Assembly (NCBI GenBank): GCA_031216915.1
Contig: CM062292.1
Coordinates: 2,724,457-2,788,456 of the forward strand
Length of the DNA: 64,000 nt
DNA from: Pictodentalium vernedei
Lineage: Eukaryota > Mollusca > Scaphopoda > Dentaliida > Dentaliidae
Direction of reading: 5' to 3'
The notes beneath the pieces were generated by a model. It was not told the DNA's origin, did not search any database, and was given only the letters and a program-made list of their open reading frames with translations. Numbering within the stretch: the first letter of the stretch is position 1; each line of letters begins with the position of its first letter. Positions 37,803-49,429 of this stretch are shown here, one piece after another. A program made the translations under genes and the position numbers.

Positions 37803-40051
37803 TCAATCATTCTGTGCTCGGTGGTTATCTCCGCTCCGGATATTCCACTGTCCACTACGTTAGTGACATTACAATAATCATTCTGTGCTGGGTGATTATC
37901 TCCCCTCCGGATACTCCAGTTTCAACTACGTTAGTGACATTACAATAATCATTCTGTGCTCGGTGGTTATCGCCCCTCCGGATACTCCAGTTTACACTAC
38001 GTTAGTGACATTACAATAATCATTCTGTGCTCGGTGGTTATTTCCGCTCCGGATACTCCAGCTTCCACTACGTTAGTGACATTACAATAATCATTCTGTG
38101 TTCGGCAGTTATCTCCGCTCCGGATACTCCAGTTTCCACTCCGTTAGTGACATTACAATAATCATTCTGTGCTCGGTGGTTATCTTCGCTATGAATACTC
38201 CAGTTTACACTACGTTAGTGACATTACAATAATCATTCTGTGCTCGGTGGTTATCTCCCCTCCGGATACTCCAGTTTCAACTACGTTAGTGACATTACAA
38301 TAATCTTTCTGTGTTCAGTGGTTATCTCCCCTCCGGATACTCCAGTTTCAACTACATTAGTGACATTACAATAATCTTTCTGTGTTCAGTGGTTATCTCC
38401 GCTCCCCATACTCCAGTTTCAACTACGTTAGTGACATTACAATAATCATTCAGTGCTCGGTGGTTATCGCCTCTCCGGATACTCCAGTTTCTACTTCGTT
38501 AGTGACATTACAATAATCATTCTGTGCTCGGTGGTTATCTACGTTCCGGATACTCCAGTTGCAACTACGTTAGTGACATTACAATAATCATTCTGTGCTC
38601 GGTGGTTATCTCCCCTCAGATACTCCAGTTTCAACTACGTTAGTGACATTACAATAATCATTCTGTGCTGGGTGGTTATCTCCCCTCCGGATACTCCAGT
38701 TTCAACTACGTTAGTGACATTACAATAATCATTCTGTGCTCGGTGGTTATCGCCCCTCCGGATACTCCAGTTTACACTACGTTAGTGACATTACAATAAT
38801 CATTCTGTGCTGGGTGGTTATCTCCCCTCCGGATACTCCAGTTTCAACTACGTCAGTGACATTACAATAATCATTCGTGCTAGGTGGTTATCTCCCCTCC
38901 GGATGCTCCAGTTTCAACTACGTTAGTGACATTACAATAATCATTCTGTGTTCGGTGGTTATCCCCGCTCCCCATATTCCAGTTTCAACTACGTTAGTGA
39001 CATTACAATAATCATTCTGTGCTCGGTGGTTATCGCCCCTCCGGATACTCCAGTTTCAACTACGTTAGTGACATTACAATAATCATTCTGTGCTCGGTGG
39101 TTATCGCCCCTCCGGATACTCCAGTTTCAACTACGTTAGTGACATTACAATAATCATTTTGTGCTCGGTGGTTATCTCCGCTCCCCATACTCCAGTTTCA
39201 ACTACGTTAGTGACATTACAATAATCATTCAGTGCTCGGTGGTTATCGCCCCTCCGGATACTCCCGTTTCAACTACGTTAGTGACATTACAATAATCATT
39301 CTGTGCTCGGTGGTTATCGCCCCTCCGGATACTCCAGTTTCAACTACGTTAGTGACATTACAATAATCATTCTGTGCTCGGTGGTTATCGCCCCTCCGCA
39401 TACTCCCGTTTCAACTACGTTAGTGACATTACAATAATCATTCTGTGCTCGGTGGTTATCGCCCCTCCGGATACTCCAGTTTCAACTACGTTAGTGACAT
39501 TACAATAATCATTATGTGCTCGGTGGTTATCGCCCCTCCGGATACTCCCGTTTCAACTACGTTAGTGACATTACAGTAATCATTCTGTGCTCGGTGGTTA
39601 TTTCCGCTCCGGATACTCCAGCTTCCACTACGTTAGTGACATTACAATAATCATTCTGTGTTCGGTGATTATCTCCCCTCCGGATACTCCAGTTTCAACT
39701 ACGTTAGTGACATTACAATAATCATTCTGTGGTCGGTGGTTATCTCCGTTCCGGATATCCCAGTTTCCACTACGTTAGTGACATTACAATAATCATTCTG
39801 TGCTGGGGGGTTATCTTCGCTACGAATACTCCAGTTTACACTACGTTAGTGACATTACAATAATCATTCTGTGCTCGGTGGTTTTCTCCGCTCAGGATTC
39901 TCCCGTTTCCACTATATGTGTGGCATTGTAATAATCTTTCTGTGCTCGATGGTTATCGCAGCTCCGTATACTCCAGTTTCCTCTGGGTTTGTGCCATTAT
40001 AATAATCATTCTGTGCTTAGTGTTTATCTCCACTCCGGGTACTCCAGTTTC
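37803..40051. repeat. Minisatellite array H, left part (71-bp unit)
   Basis: About 31 units with GTTAGTGACATTACAATAAT, TCATTCTGTGCTCGGTGGTT and CCGGATACTCCAGTTTC. It is interrupted by a SINE at 40053 and resumes at 40485. Confidence 0.95.
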
Positions 40052-40052
40052 T

Positions 40053-40057
40053 AATAT

Positions 40058-40112
<55 letters not shown>

Positions 40113-40484
40113 TTGGTGTTTAAGGTTACATATTTCTACGCAATGGCTATCATGACCGCGACTGTTTTACGGGTGGGGGAAGCCGGAGTACCCGGAGAGA
40201 ACCACCGAGCAACGGCTCGCGACTGTCAGCGCCCCAACATACTAACTCCTCACAATCAGGGTTATCATTGGTTGAAGACAGGTGCACCGTCGACGTGCAA
40301 AGGCCACCGTGCCCCCACTTGTGCAGTGGGGGTGAAGTGTCTTGCCCAAGGACAAAACACGGTTACCGCAGGTGGAATTCGAACCGAGGACCTCTCGGCT
40401 TGCAGCCTGCACCTCTACCTACTGCGCCACCGCGCCCCCGTCTCGGTTGCAGCCTGCACCACTACCTACTGAGCCACCGCGCCC
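40053..40484 (-). mobile_element. tRNA-derived SINE, copy 2, inserted in array H
   Basis: On the minus strand: tRNA-like head with B box GGTTCGAATTCC, body CTTGGGCAAGACACTTCACC, a 3' region with GGTTCTCTCCGGGTACTCCG and CCACCCGTAAAAC, then ACACCAATAAATAAAT and a long AAAT-type tail (40056-40116 on the plus strand as ATTT). The array phrase CTCCAGTTTC lies on both sides (40042-40051, 40485-40494), a likely target duplication. The first part of the head is duplicated (40396-40439 and 40442-40484). Frames across it are not genes. Confidence 0.9.
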
Positions 40485-40890
40485 CTCCAGTTTCCACTGT
40501 ATGTGGACTGTTCTGTACTCGATGGTTTTCGCAGCTCCGAATACTCCAGTTTCGACTGTGTTTGTGACATTATAATAATCATTCTGTGCTAGATGGTTAT
40601 CACAGCTCCGGATACTAAAGTTTCTACTGGGTTTGTGACATTATAATAATCATTCTGTGCTAGATGGTTATCACAGCTCCGGATACTTAAGTTTCCACTG
40701 GGTTTGTGACATTATAATAATCATTCTGTGCTTAGTGGTTATCTCCTACTGTGTGTGTGACATGTTAAGAATCATTCTGTGCTCGGTGGTTATCTCCTAC
40801 TGTGTGTGTGACATGATAAGAATCATTCTATGCTCGGTGGTTATCTTGGATACTTCGGTTTCTACAGCGTGTATAACAAAATAAGAATTT
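40485..40890. repeat. Minisatellite array H, right part (diverged)
   Basis: Five or six diverged units with TTTGTGACATTATAATAATC and TCATTCTGTGCT. Towards 40890 the units shorten and take on features of array I (GTGTGACATGATAAGAATC). Confidence 0.85.
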
Positions 40891-41570
40891 GACTGTGCAC
40901 GGTAGTTATCTCAAGATATTCCGCTTTCTGCTTCGCGTGTGTGGACTGAGAAGAATCAGGCAATGCTCGGTTTTTATCTCCGGACACTCCGGTTTCCACT
41001 GCATGACACAATAAGAATCGGGCAGTGCTCAATGGCTATCTCCCAGTACTCCGGTTTGCCACTACATGTGTGACACGATAAGAATCAGGCAGTGCTCAAT
41101 GGCTATCTCCCGATACTCCGTTTTGCCACTACATGTGTGACACAATAAGAATCAGGCAGTGCTCAATGGCTATCTCCCGATACTCCGTTTTGCCACTACA
41201 TGTGTGACACAATAAGAACCAGGCAGTGCTCAATGGCTATCTCCCAATACTCCGTTTCGCCACTACATGTGTGACACAATAAGAATCAGGCAGCGCTCAA
41301 TGGCTATCTCCCAATACTCCGTTTTGCCACTACAAGTGTGACACAATAAGAATCAGGCAGTGCTCAATGGCTATCTCCCGATACTCCGTTTTGCCACTAC
41401 ATGTGTGACACAATAACAATCAGGCAGTGCTCAATGGCTATCTCCCGATACTCCGTTTTGCCACTACATGTGTGACGCAATAAGAATCAGGCAGTGCTCA
41501 GAGGCTATCTCCCGATACTCCGTTTTGCCACAACATGTGTGACGTAATAAGAATCGGGCTGTGTTTAATC
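40891..41570. repeat. Minisatellite array I (67-bp unit)
   Basis: About nine units with AATCAGGCAGTGCTCAATGG, CTATCTCCCGATACTCCG and CACTACATGTGTGACACAAT. The edge units at 40891-41000 are diverged and resemble arrays D and H. Confidence 0.93.
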
Positions 41571-42470
41571 GTTATCTCCAATCGCCGCTTTTGTAACATG
41601 AGACTAACCAACGTGTTAAATTAGTCTTCCTCTTCGAAGGGAGCTCCTGTTCTACATTCTCGGCGTATTTTCCCACTCAATAAAATTAGTTTGGGCAACT
41701 AACAGGTCTGAACCGGGAGTTAGTGGTAAATTTTAGCAGAAGATTTGGTGAAACAGAATAAAAAGTCAGTAAAAATCCGTTTTGTGGAAAGTTTTTAGAA
41801 GCGACTGAAATCGCTTGAAATTGAAGGTCCTGTTTTGACTATGTACGGTGCACCCCTGCCTTCACTTGCTATTATTAAAGGAACATGTATGTTGTATGGC
41901 ACATTCTGTGGCCTATTGTTCACGTTTTGCCTGGCGATAATAGACGCACTGCATCAGATATCCCTGGTTGTATTCGTCAAATGATAACGAGTAGTCGAAA
42001 CAATGTCCTTCCATTACTCGATGTGTAACTTGGAAACTGCTCGGATTTCTTTCGGAATTCCAGTCGTTTCTCCGTTACCAATCTCCAACGGCTAACCTGT
42101 GGCCGCAATACAGATTTTGAAAATGTTCATCCGGACAAGAATACCGGTGATTGGCATCTTCATTTGGTTGCTGTGGGAAAGATGTTGAATCTTTTTTTGC
42201 AGCGACTGGCCAAATTAATTAGCCTAAAGCTGTCGCGTCTACCTTCAAATGATGATTGAGCGCCTAATAACCACATTTAGCTTAACTACTAGTTAATGGA
42301 AGGCGGGTTTCACACTATCCGAAGGAGTACACGTTACTGGGCAGAGTTATGCACAGATGTGGTAATACAAGAGGAGGGGGTTTCACGAAAGGTGTACAAC
42401 CTGCACAGATGTGCAAACAAACGCTGCCATGACCTATTTGGCAAATACTACCTTCATTCTAACGAACAAC

Positions 42471-42473
<3 letters not shown>
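41571..42473. other. Spacer, nothing recognised
   Basis: Single-copy-looking sequence between array I and the LINE fragment, with no supported gene. Confidence 0.45.
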
Positions 42474-42522
<49 letters not shown>

Positions 42523-43262
42523 CATAATAATAATAATAATAAAAATAATGTAATTTAGAGACGAATTATCCTCAAATACGTGTCCAAGGTCTTTACATGA
42601 GAATAAAGCTGAAAGGTAGTGGTAGGCCTAAACAAACAACATCTGTTTCGTATCAACATAAATCCGTCTGTAACTGTTTGTAAGTAAGATATCAAAACCC
42701 AATATGCTGGCATAGTCAAGCATTGCTGCATGGCTCCTGACTTTTTTTATCTTCCAGGTGATGCACTCGAAATGCCAGTTGAAGAGAGGTGAGTTTTCAG
42801 GCCCCTTCGGAAGTAAGGTGGCCTTTGTGGAACCTTTGAGTGATCATGTAGACTGTTCCACGAGGCTGGACCTGCGACAAAAAAATGCTCGATCACTCGT
42901 AGTAGCAAACATTGCGACAAAAGTTGCTCGATCACTCGTAGTAGCAAATTTTGCGACAAAAAATGCTCGATCATTTGAAGGAGCAAACTTTGCGCAAGGT
43001 AGTTGAAGTAGGCTCATCATAATCATTTATGTGTTAACATATTGCTCAGCATAATGGTTAACATAATGATTTAAAAGATCACGAAGATATTTAGGTGCAA
43101 GTCCGTTGAGGAATTTGAATATAAACATGAGGATCTTGAAAACGATTCTGCGCTCAACTGGCTGCCAATGGATCTGAAATACCTTTGGACTGATATGACA
43201 GTATTTCTTGCTCCTGATTACTGACACCACAATTCTGTACAGTATCAAACTTAATCATCGAT
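42474..43262 (-). mobile_element. 3' end of a non-LTR retrotransposon, LINE 2
   Basis: The minus-strand frame 43248-43027 encodes a LINE C-terminal motif: IHWQPVERRIVFKILM and LNGLAPKYLRDLL. Further along, the frame 42986-42747 has FVAGPASWNSLHDHS and FRRGLKTHLSSTG, again standard for the same region. Between them a 39-bp tandem repeat has expanded. On the plus strand an AAT run at about 42474-42545 corresponds to an ATT tail at the element's 3' end, as in LINE 1. It is truncated and dead. Confidence 0.85.
42880..43003. repeat. Three copies of a 39-bp unit within LINE 2
   Basis: TGCTCGATCACTCGTAGTAG starts at 42886 and 42925, with a diverged third copy at 42964. Each unit ends in GCGACAAAA. 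On the minus strand it reads as a 13-residue repeat containing LLRVIE and so does not break the frame. Confidence 0.9.
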
Positions 43263-43269
43263 AGATTAC

Positions 43270-46200
43270 AACCATACATACATGAGCTACAGTAATCTAA
43301 TCAACCGTACATACGTGAGTTACAGTAGTCTGATCAACCATACAGTCATGAATTACAGTAGTCTAATCAACCGTTCAGACGTGAGTTACAATAGTCTAAT
43401 CAACCAGACAGACATGAGTTACAGTAGTCTAATCAACCATACAGACGTGAGTTACAGTAGTCTAATCAACCGTACAGGCGTGAGTTACAGTAGTCTAATC
43501 AACCATACAGACATGAGTTACAGTAGTCTAATCAACCGTTCAGACGTGAGTTGCAGTAGTCTAATCAACCATTCAGACATGAGTTACAGTAGTCTAATCA
43601 ACCATACAGACATGAATTACAGTAGTCTAATCAACCGTTCAGACGTGAGTTACAATAGTCTAATCAACCAGACAGACATGAGTTACAGTAGTCTAATCAA
43701 CCATACAGACGTGAGTTACAGTAGTCTAATCAACCGTACAGACGTGAGTTACAGTAGTCTAATCAACCATACAGACATGAGTTACAGTAGTCTAATCAAC
43801 CATACAGACGTGAGTTACAGTAGTCTAATCAACCGTACAGACGTGAGTTACAGTAGTCTAATCAACCATACAGACATGAGTTACAGTAGTCTAATCAACC
43901 GTTCAGACGTGAGTTACAGTAGTCTAATCAACCGTACAGACATGAGTTACAGTAGTCTAATCAACCATACAGACATGAGTTACAGTAGTCTAATCAACCG
44001 TACAGACGTGAGTTGCAGTAGTCTAATCCACCATTCAGACATGAGTTACAGTAGTCTAATCAACCATACAGACATGAATTACAGTAGTCTAATCAACCGT
44101 TCAGACGTGAGTTACAATAGTCTAATCAACCAGACAGACATGAGTTACAGTAGTCTAATCAACCATACAGACGTGAGTTACAGTAGTTTAATCAACCGTA
44201 CAGACGTGAGTTACAGTAGTCTAATCAACCATACAGACATGAGTTACAGTAGTCTAATCAACCGTACAGACGTGAGTTACAGTAGTCTAATCAACCATAC
44301 AGACATGAGTTACAGTAGTCTAATCAACCGTACAGACGTGAGTTACAATAGTCTAATCAACCATACAGACTTGAGTTACAGTAGTCTAATCAACCATACA
44401 TACATGAGTTACAGTAGTCTAATCAACCATACAGACATGAGTTACAGTAGTCTAATCAACCGTACAGATGTGAGTTACAATAGTCTAATCAACCATACAT
44501 ACATGGGTTACAGTTGTCTAATCAACCGCACAGACATGGGTTACAGTAGTCTAATCAACCGTACAGACATGAGTTACAGTAGTCTAATCAACCATACACA
44601 CATGAGTTACAGTAGTCTAATCAACCGTACAGACGTGAGTTACAGTAGTCTAATCAACCATACAGATGTGAGTTACAGTAGTGTAATCAACAGTACAGAA
44701 ATGAGTTACAGTAGTCTAACCAACCGTACAGACAAGAGTTACAGTAGTCTAATCAACAGTACAGACGTGAGTCACAGTAGTCTAATCAACCGTACAGACG
44801 TGAGTTACAGTAGTCTAATCAACAGTACAGACGTGAGTTACAGTAGTCTAATCAACCATACAGACGTGAGTTACAGTAGTCTAATCAACCGTACAGACAT
44901 GAGTTACAGTAGTCTAACCAACCGTAAAGGCGTGAGTTACAGTAGTCTAATCAACCGTACAGACGTGAGTTACAGTAGTCTAATCAACAGTACAGACGTG
45001 AGTTACAGTAGTCTAATCAACCGTACAGACGTGAGTTACAGTAGTCTAATCAACCATACAGATGTGAGTTACAGTAGTGTAATCAACAGTACAGAAATGA
45101 GTTACAGTAGTCTAACCAACCGTACAGACAAGAGTTACAGTAGTCTAATCAACAGTACAGACGTGAGTCACAGTAGTCTAATCAACCATACAGACGTGAG
45201 TTACAGTAGTCTAATCAACAGTACAGACGTGAGTTACAGTAGTCTAATCAACCATACAGACGTGAGTTACAGTAGTCTAATCAACCGTACAGACATGAGT
45301 TACAGTAGTCTAACCAACCGTACAGGCGTGAGTTACAGTAGTCTAATCAACCGTACAGACTTGAGTTACAGTAGTCTAATCAACCATACAGACGTGAGTT
45401 ACAGTAGTCTAATCAACCGTACAGACATGAGCTACAGTAGTCTAATCAATCATACAGACGTGAGTCACAATAGTCTAATCAACCATACAGTCATGAGTTA
45501 CAGTAGTCTAATCAACCGTACAGACGTGAGTTACAGTAGTCTAATCAACCGTACAGACATGAGTTACAGTAGTCTAATCAACCATACAGACATGAGTTAC
45601 AGTAGTCTAATCAACCGTACAGACGTGAGTTACAGTAGTCTAATCAACCATACAGTCATGAGTTACAGTAGTCTAATCAACCATACAGTCATGAGTTACA
45701 GTAGTCTAATCAACCGTACAGACTTGAGTTACAGTAGTCTAACCAACCGTACAGTCAGGAGTTACAGTAGTCTAATCAACCATACAGTCATGAGTTACAG
45801 TAGTCTAATCAACCATACAGTCATGAGTTACAGTAGTCTAATCAACCGTACAGACGTGAGTTACAGTAGTCTAATCAACCGTACAGACATGAGTTACAGT
45901 AGTCTAATCAACCATACAGACGTGAGTTACAGTAGTCTAATCAACCATACAGACATGAGTTACAGTAGTCTAATCAACCGTACAGACGTGAGTTACAGTA
46001 GTCTAATCAACCATACAGTCATGAGTTACAGTAGTCTAATCAACCGTACAGACTTGAGTTACAGTAGTCTAATCAACCATACAGTCATGAGTTACAGTAG
46101 TCTAATCAACCGTACAGACTTGAGTTACAGTAGTCTAACCAACCGTACAGGCATGAGTTACAGTAGTCTAATCAACCGTACAGACGTGAGTTACAGTAGT

Positions 46201-48544
46201 CTAATCAACCATACAGTCATGAGTTACAGTAGTCTAATCAACCGTACAGACTTGAGTTACAGTAGTCTAATCAACCATACAGACATGAGTTACAGTAGTC
46301 TAATCAACCATACAGTCATGAGTTACAGTAGTCTAATTAACCGTACAGACTTGAGTTACAGTAGTCTAATCAACCGTACAGACGTGAGTTACAGTAGTCT
46401 AATCAACCATACAGTCATGAGTTACAGTAGTCTAATCAATCGTACAGACTTGAGTTACAGTAGTCTAATCAACCATACAGACATGAGTTACAGTAGTCTA
46501 ACCAACCGTACAGGCATGAGTTACAGTAGACTAATCAACATTACAGATGTAAGTTACAGTAGTCTAATCAACCGTACAGACGTGGGTTACAGTAGTCTAA
46601 TCAACCATACAGACGTGAGTTACAGTAGTCTAATCAACCATACAGCCATGAGTTACAGTATTTTACTCAACCGTACAGACGTGAGTTACAGTAGTCTAAT
46701 CAACCATACAGACATGAGTTACAGTAGTCTAATCAACCGTACAGACATGAGTTACAGTAGTCTGATCAGCCATACAGACGTGAGTTACAGTAGTCTAATC
46801 AACCGTACATACGTGAGTCACAGTAGTCTAATCAACCATACAGACATGAGTTACAGTATTCTAATCAACCGTACAGACGTGAGTTACAGTATTCTAATCA
46901 ACCGTACAGACATGAGTTACAGTAGTCTGATCAGCCATACAGACGTGAGTTACAGTATTCTAATCAACCGTACAGACGTGAGTTACAGTATTCTAATCAA
47001 CCATACAGACATGAGTTACAGTATTCTAATCAACCGTACAGACGTGAGTTGCAGTAGTCTAATTCACCATTCAGACATGAGTTACAGTATTCTAATCAAC
47101 CACACAGACATGAGTCACAGTAGTCTAATCAACCATACAGACGTGAGTTACAGTAGTCTAACCAACCGTACAGGCATGAGTTACAGTAGTCTAATCAACC
47201 GTACAGACGTGAGTTACAGTATTCTAATCAACCATACAGACATGAGTTACAGTAGTCTAATCAACAGTACAGACATGAGTTACAGTAGTCTAATCAACAG
47301 TACAGACGTGAGTTACAGTAGTCTAATCCACCATTCAGACATGAGTTACAGTATTCTAATCAACCATACAGACATGAGTCACAGTAGTCTAATCAACCAT
47401 ACAGACGTGAGTTACAGTAGTCTAACCAACCGTACAGGCATGAGTTACAGTAGTCTAATCAACCGTACAGACGTGAGTTACAGTATTCTAATCAACCATA
47501 CAGACATGAGTTACAGTAGTCTAATCAACAGTACAGACATGAGTTACAGTAGTCTAATCAACCGTACATACATGAGTCACAGTAGTCTAATCAACCATAC
47601 AGACATGAGTCACAGTAGTCTAATCAACCATACAGACATGAGTTACAGTAGTCTAATCAACCATACAGACATGAGTCACAGTAGTCTAATCAACCGTACA
47701 GACATGAGTTACAGTAGTCTAATCAACCATACAGACGTGAGTTACAGTAGTCTAATCAACCGTACAGACATGAGTCACAGTAGTCTAATCAACCATACAG
47801 ACATGAGTTACAGTATTCTAATCAACCGTACAGACGTGAGTTACAGTATTCTAATCAACCGTACAGACGTGAGTTACAGTATTCTAATCAACCGTACAGA
47901 CATGAGTTACAGTAGTCTGATCAGCCATACAGACATGAGTTACAGTAGTCTAATCAACCATACAGTCATGAGTTACAGTAGTCTAATCAACCGTACAGAC
48001 GTGAGTTACAGTATTCTAATCAACCATACAGACATGAGTTACAGTAGTCTAATCAACCATACAGACGTGAGTCACAGTAGTCTAATCAACCATACATACA
48101 TGAGTTACAGTATTCTAATCAACCGTACATACGTGAGTTACAGTAGTCTAACCAATTATACAGACATGAGTTACAGTAGTCTAATGAACAGTACAGATGT
48201 AAGTTACAGTAGTCTAATCAACCGTACAGACGTGAGTTACAGTAGTCTAATCAACCATACAGACGTGCGTTACAGTAGTCTAATCGGCTGTACGTACACG
48301 TGTTACAGTAGTCTAATCAACCGTACAGACATGAGTTACAGTAGTCTAATCAACCATACAGACATAAGTTACAGTAGTCTAATCAACCATACAGCCATGA
48401 GTTACAGTATTTTACTCAACCGTACAGCCATGAGTTACAGTATTTTACTCAACCGTACAGGCGTGAGTTACAGTATTTTACTCAATCGTACAGACGTGAG
48501 TTACAGTAGTCTAATCAACCGTACAGATATGAGTTACATACAGA
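43270..48544. repeat. Minisatellite array J (33-bp unit) with a 1,756-codon open frame
   Basis: About 160 units of 33 bp with core GAGTTACAGTAGTCTAATCA. The plus frame 43282-48552 is open throughout, starts with ATG, and would encode an 11-residue repeat T-D-(M/V/L)-S-Y-S-S-L-I-N-(R/H). The other two plus frames and all three minus frames of the consensus contain stops. Nearly all unit-to-unit differences change the residue (D to V, A, G, Y or H; M, V or L; R or H), so I see no sign of selection for the protein. There is no signal peptide, no non-repetitive coding flank and no splice evidence. Each unit contains an N-(R/H)-T sequon, which would matter only if it were translated. Confidence 0.95.
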
Positions 48545-48682
48545 ATAAATAAGTACTAGGACCAGTAATCAGATTTAAACCACGAGTAGGATAAGGGTCT
48601 TAGCCACACGGCTTGCCGGGTGGTTAAAACCCTTATTCTACGAGTGGTTTAAATCTGATTACCGGCCCTAGTACCTATTTGT
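48545..48682. repeat. ~60-bp-arm hairpin directly after array J
   Basis: Arms AATAAGTACTAGGACCAGTA.. to ..GGGTCTTAGCCAC and GTGGTTAAAACCC.. to ..CCGGCCCTAGTACCTATT, with a spacer containing ACGGCTTGCCGG. It starts within a few bases of the last 33-bp unit. Confidence 0.9.
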
Positions 48683-49287
48683 TTTATTTATACCATGCTC
48701 TTAATAAATAATCGACTTTGTCACTTAAAATGGAGAATAAACAACACTTTCTGTGGCAAACACACTGGTTTGTTTTGTTTGCATCTGCGTCGGTGGGCAT
48801 TACTATCGGCTGCACGTGAATGCTTGATTGACATCTAGACACATCACCCAAGTTGATTGAATTTACCCTGCTTTTCAGTCAAATTATTATTAGGAATTCT
48901 TAAATTTTATTTTAATTATTTAATTGTAGGTATTTTAAACTAAACTTATTAATTCATTGCACGTAGCAAATAGTACCGCAAAACGTCATATATTTGAATG
49001 AAACATCACGAAGTGTGAATGTATCGATGTTGGTAAATTACGTCATGTCACGTCATGGATGAACTTCCTACTGACTGTGTAAATTTTGTTTATCCCCAGT
49101 AGGCGCTTTACAGCGGTAGTGGGGTTAAAAACTAAAATTTAACATACAGGCTTTTAACAGGTAGTAACACAGGCGAGCATGGTATAAAGTAGTCTAATCT
49201 GCACGAGACGAAGGCATGAACCAGTGGCTTGGCGGTCTCTCATCGATCATCCGATGTAGATATGAGATTGTTTAAGTGTGCAAACGA
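48683..49287. other. Spacer between hairpins
   Basis: AT-rich sequence with no recognised gene or element. Confidence 0.45.
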
Positions 49288-49381
49288 GGTTACACAGATT
49301 TCGTCCCTAGAGTTCCAATGTGTTCTATGTGCCAGTGGGCACATAGAACACATTGGAACTCAGGGGACGATTTGTCTTAAA
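49288..49381. repeat. ~45-bp-arm hairpin before array K
   Basis: Arms ..CGTCCCTAGAGTTCCAATG and TGTTCTATGTGCC, then AGTG, then GGCACATAGAACA and CATTGGAACTCAGGGGACG. Few mismatches. Confidence 0.92.
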
Positions 49382-49429
49382 CGTGTTTGATTCCAAAGAG
49401 GATCGGCTATGTTCTCTGAAATCGGGTTT

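Noticed and set aside
36628-37948. Overlapping YIISPMGL-type frames as membrane proteins
   Set aside because: Several overlapping frames over a 24-bp array; the hydrophobic pattern is a translation of CTATATATTATTTCC.
43282-48552. 1,756-codon frame as a real structural protein gene
   Set aside because: It is made entirely of a 33-bp tandem unit, has no non-repetitive coding part, and its unit differences mostly change residues. The open frame follows from the unit length.
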